7,475 nucleotides of DNA, from NCBI GenBank assembly GCA_037131655.1, contig JBAXQP010000130.1:1-7475 (forward strand). Direction: 5' to 3'. This document shows, one piece after another, positions 6,509 through 7,475 of this stretch (the first letter of the stretch is position 1; each line of letters starts with the position of its first letter). This DNA is from a bacterium. Its GTDB lineage: Bacteria > Armatimonadota > Fimbriimonadia > Fimbriimonadales > JBAXQP01. The position numbers were made by a program, and so were the translations under genes. Under the pieces are notes generated by a model. It had not been told where the DNA came from. It did no database searches and worked only from the letters and a program-made list of their open reading frames with translations.

Positions 6509-7030
6509 TCAAGTGCTAATCGTAAGAGTATCCCACTTAGGGGCCATATGAAACCCAGTTGGGAATATCGTGGCGCGCCTAACTCCGGCGAGTTCGGCGT
6601 CATGAAGCGCTAATGAAACTATATTCTCGGTCTGCCCATCCCAAACGCCCACCACCAAATCGCAATTTTTAACCATCCAACGATTGGCACCCTCATAGGC
6701 TTCAGAAATAGGTTCTCCGAAGGGCAATAAATGAACATCAAGCGCCCGACCGATAAGCTTTCGGTAATGCTGCCTTTCATCCCCTTCTTCGAATTCTTCC
6801 GCATACCCGGCATAGGGAACGATAATCTCATACCGCATCCCCCATTCAGCAGCCTTTTCAATGACCAGTTGGCTCATCCCTACCGAAGCAGTAGAGGCGA
6901 CGACAATTCGATTATCATGCGACTTCTCGCGATCGACAATCTCCATGAATTGCCCAACTAGCACCTCGGCCTCTTCATCACCGATCGCCCCCCGCTCCGC
7001 AATAATCCCAATCCGAATAATTCCCGCCAT
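6509..7030 (-). CDS. SLOG-superfamily (YpsA/LOG-like) nucleotide-binding protein, putative
   Basis: The 173-residue product looks like a single Rossmann-type alpha/beta domain. Visible parts are a first strand IRIGIIAERGA (5-15), a second strand and turn RIVVASTASVGMSQLVIEKAAEWG (41-64), a third strand YEIIVPYAGYAEEF (67-80), and the segment ANRWMVKNCDLVVGVWDGQTEN (115-136), then a helix with LALHDAELAG (140-149). The pattern N-x2-M-V-x2-[CS]-D-[LI]-[LIV]3-W-D-G near the C-terminus is typical of the SLOG clan (YpsA/DUF1273, LOG, DprA-like), where a nucleotide or nucleotide-derived ligand binds. The usual GGT after the WDG is not present; QTEN stands there. Order and spacing also fit YpsA, but I cannot confirm the family without a profile search. 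The start ATG has a weak site (GGAAAG, six bases before). A good promoter lies upstream and guaB 52 bases downstream, so it is probably the first gene of a guaB operon. Confidence 0.55.
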   Translation of the reverse strand: MAGIIRIGIIAERGAIGDEEAEVLVGQFMEIVDREKSHDNRIVVASTASVGMSQLVIEKAAEWGMRYEIIVPYAGYAEEFEEGDERQHYRKLIGRALDVHLLPFGEPISEAYEGANRWMVKNCDLVVGVWDGQTENIVSLALHDAELAGVRRATIFPTGFHMAPKWDTLTIST

Positions 7031-7066
7031 TTCTATCTTTCCATACGTTCTGTATTACCTATATTC

Positions 7067-7094
7067 ATCATAGCATGATTTTGTGAGAATGCAA
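7067..7094 (-). promoter_or_regulatory. Promoter of the SLOG-like/guaB/zinc-ribbon operon
   Basis: On the minus strand TTGCAT (7094-7089) is followed after 16 bases by TATGAT (7072-7067), which is preceded by TGC, an extended -10. A start near 7060 leaves a leader of about 30 bases to the ATG at 7030. The -35 matches the consensus only in its TTG. Confidence 0.55.
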
Positions 7095-7172
7095 GGAGAA
7101 ATATATAATTACTGGTGACCCCCTATATTTAGCTTGTTGCGCACATTCAAAATATCACTGAGCCAGTACATC

Positions 7173-7475
7173 TTATTTCTTAAGTCTTTTTCCCCATCTA
7201 TGCTCCCAAATTCTTAATGAATCCACAGCAACCTGATTACTGGTTCCATATGAAAGACTTTTAACACATAAAACGAGAAGCTCGTGAGCTCGTAAGTTAT
7301 TTATCTTAACCAATCCCTTAATCACACTATCGTCAAGCAATCCTTTTCTAACAGCTGGAACCACTTCTTCAAGCCCGCGCGCATCACCCCTCTTTACCAG
7401 AGCAAGGCCTGCTGCCTCGCGAATCTCTGCACTCGGATGTTCTAGCATTTGAACAAGAAGAGCTGTTGTTTTCGA
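7173..7475 (-). CDS. HEAT-repeat protein, C-terminal part (5' end outside window)
   Basis: The minus-strand frame is open to the window edge and ends with TAA at 7175-7173, so 100 C-terminal residues are visible. The sequence MLEHPSAEIREAAGLALVKRGD (from residue 10 of the fragment) is a textbook HEAT-like helical repeat: a helix, a short turn with Pro/Ser and an Arg-Ala helix ending in a small residue and Gly-Asp. A second, weaker repeat follows (GLEEVVPAVRKGLLDDSVIKGLVKI), and the end is basic (WEHRWGKRLKK). HEAT proteins are alpha-solenoid scaffolds for protein contacts; some relatives are PBS lyases. No catalytic motif is visible, and the function is unknown. It lies 142 bases upstream of the SLOG-like gene on the same strand, which has its own promoter. 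Confidence 0.6.
   Translation of the reverse strand, partial: SKTTALLVQMLEHPSAEIREAAGLALVKRGDARGLEEVVPAVRKGLLDDSVIKGLVKINNLRAHELLVLCVKSLSYGTSNQVAVDSLRIWEHRWGKRLKK

Noticed and set aside
6457..6603. 49-residue N-terminal extension of guaB
   Set aside because: It overlaps the SLOG-like gene, resembles no IMP dehydrogenase N-terminus, and a good ribosome site sits before ATG 6456.
7104..7109. TATAAT on the plus strand with AAGGAG just upstream at 7093-7098
   Set aside because: No plus-strand gene follows; downstream lies the 3' end of the minus-strand HEAT-repeat gene. The motif sits in an AT-rich gap and is probably chance.
1..7475. Defence system, prophage, transposon, CRISPR array or tRNA/rRNA genes
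   Set aside because: No integrase, transposase, nuclease or toxin motif, no direct-repeat series, no cloverleaf and no rRNA segment is visible on either strand.

Overview
The window is bacterial chromosomal DNA with a balanced base composition and densely packed genes. It holds two converging gene sets and no sign of phage, transposon, CRISPR or plasmid sequence. I cannot name the organism. The mix of eno, pyruvate kinase, a FtsB/DivIC-like divisome protein, a lone guaB and a HEAT-repeat protein would suit a little-studied environmental phylum (Armatimonadota or similar is a guess). No 16S or other phylogenetic marker is present.

Plus-strand side (1-4795). The window opens inside the C-terminal half of a major facilitator transporter. 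A short gap carries an extended -10 promoter. Enolase (eno), pyruvate kinase (pyk) and a small FtsB/DivIC-family membrane protein follow as a tight cluster: eno and pyk overlap by ATGA, and pyk and the ftsB-like gene lie 19 bases apart. Enolase makes phosphoenolpyruvate and pyruvate kinase uses it to make ATP and pyruvate, so the last two steps of glycolysis are translationally linked and followed by a cell-division gene. After a 70-base gap with a weak hairpin comes a TIM-barrel sugar phosphate isomerase/epimerase-like protein.

Minus-strand side (7475-4826, read right to left). The 3' end of a HEAT-repeat protein enters from the right edge. A promoter then precedes a SLOG/Rossmann-like protein, guaB (IMP dehydrogenase, first committed step of GMP synthesis) and a 48-residue, very basic zinc-ribbon protein. 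The last has a TTG start and lies directly after guaB, where it is easily missed. The two sides meet at a perfect 17-bp hairpin at 4803-4840, probably a shared terminator, whose right arm encodes the C-terminus of the zinc-ribbon protein.

The window is mostly housekeeping and I do not see a clear new multi-gene system. The points most worth a second look are the pyruvate kinase, which has the Lys-type signature of potassium-independent enzymes and lacks a potassium-ligand serine; the small zinc-ribbon gene; and the pairing of a SLOG-like protein with guaB.
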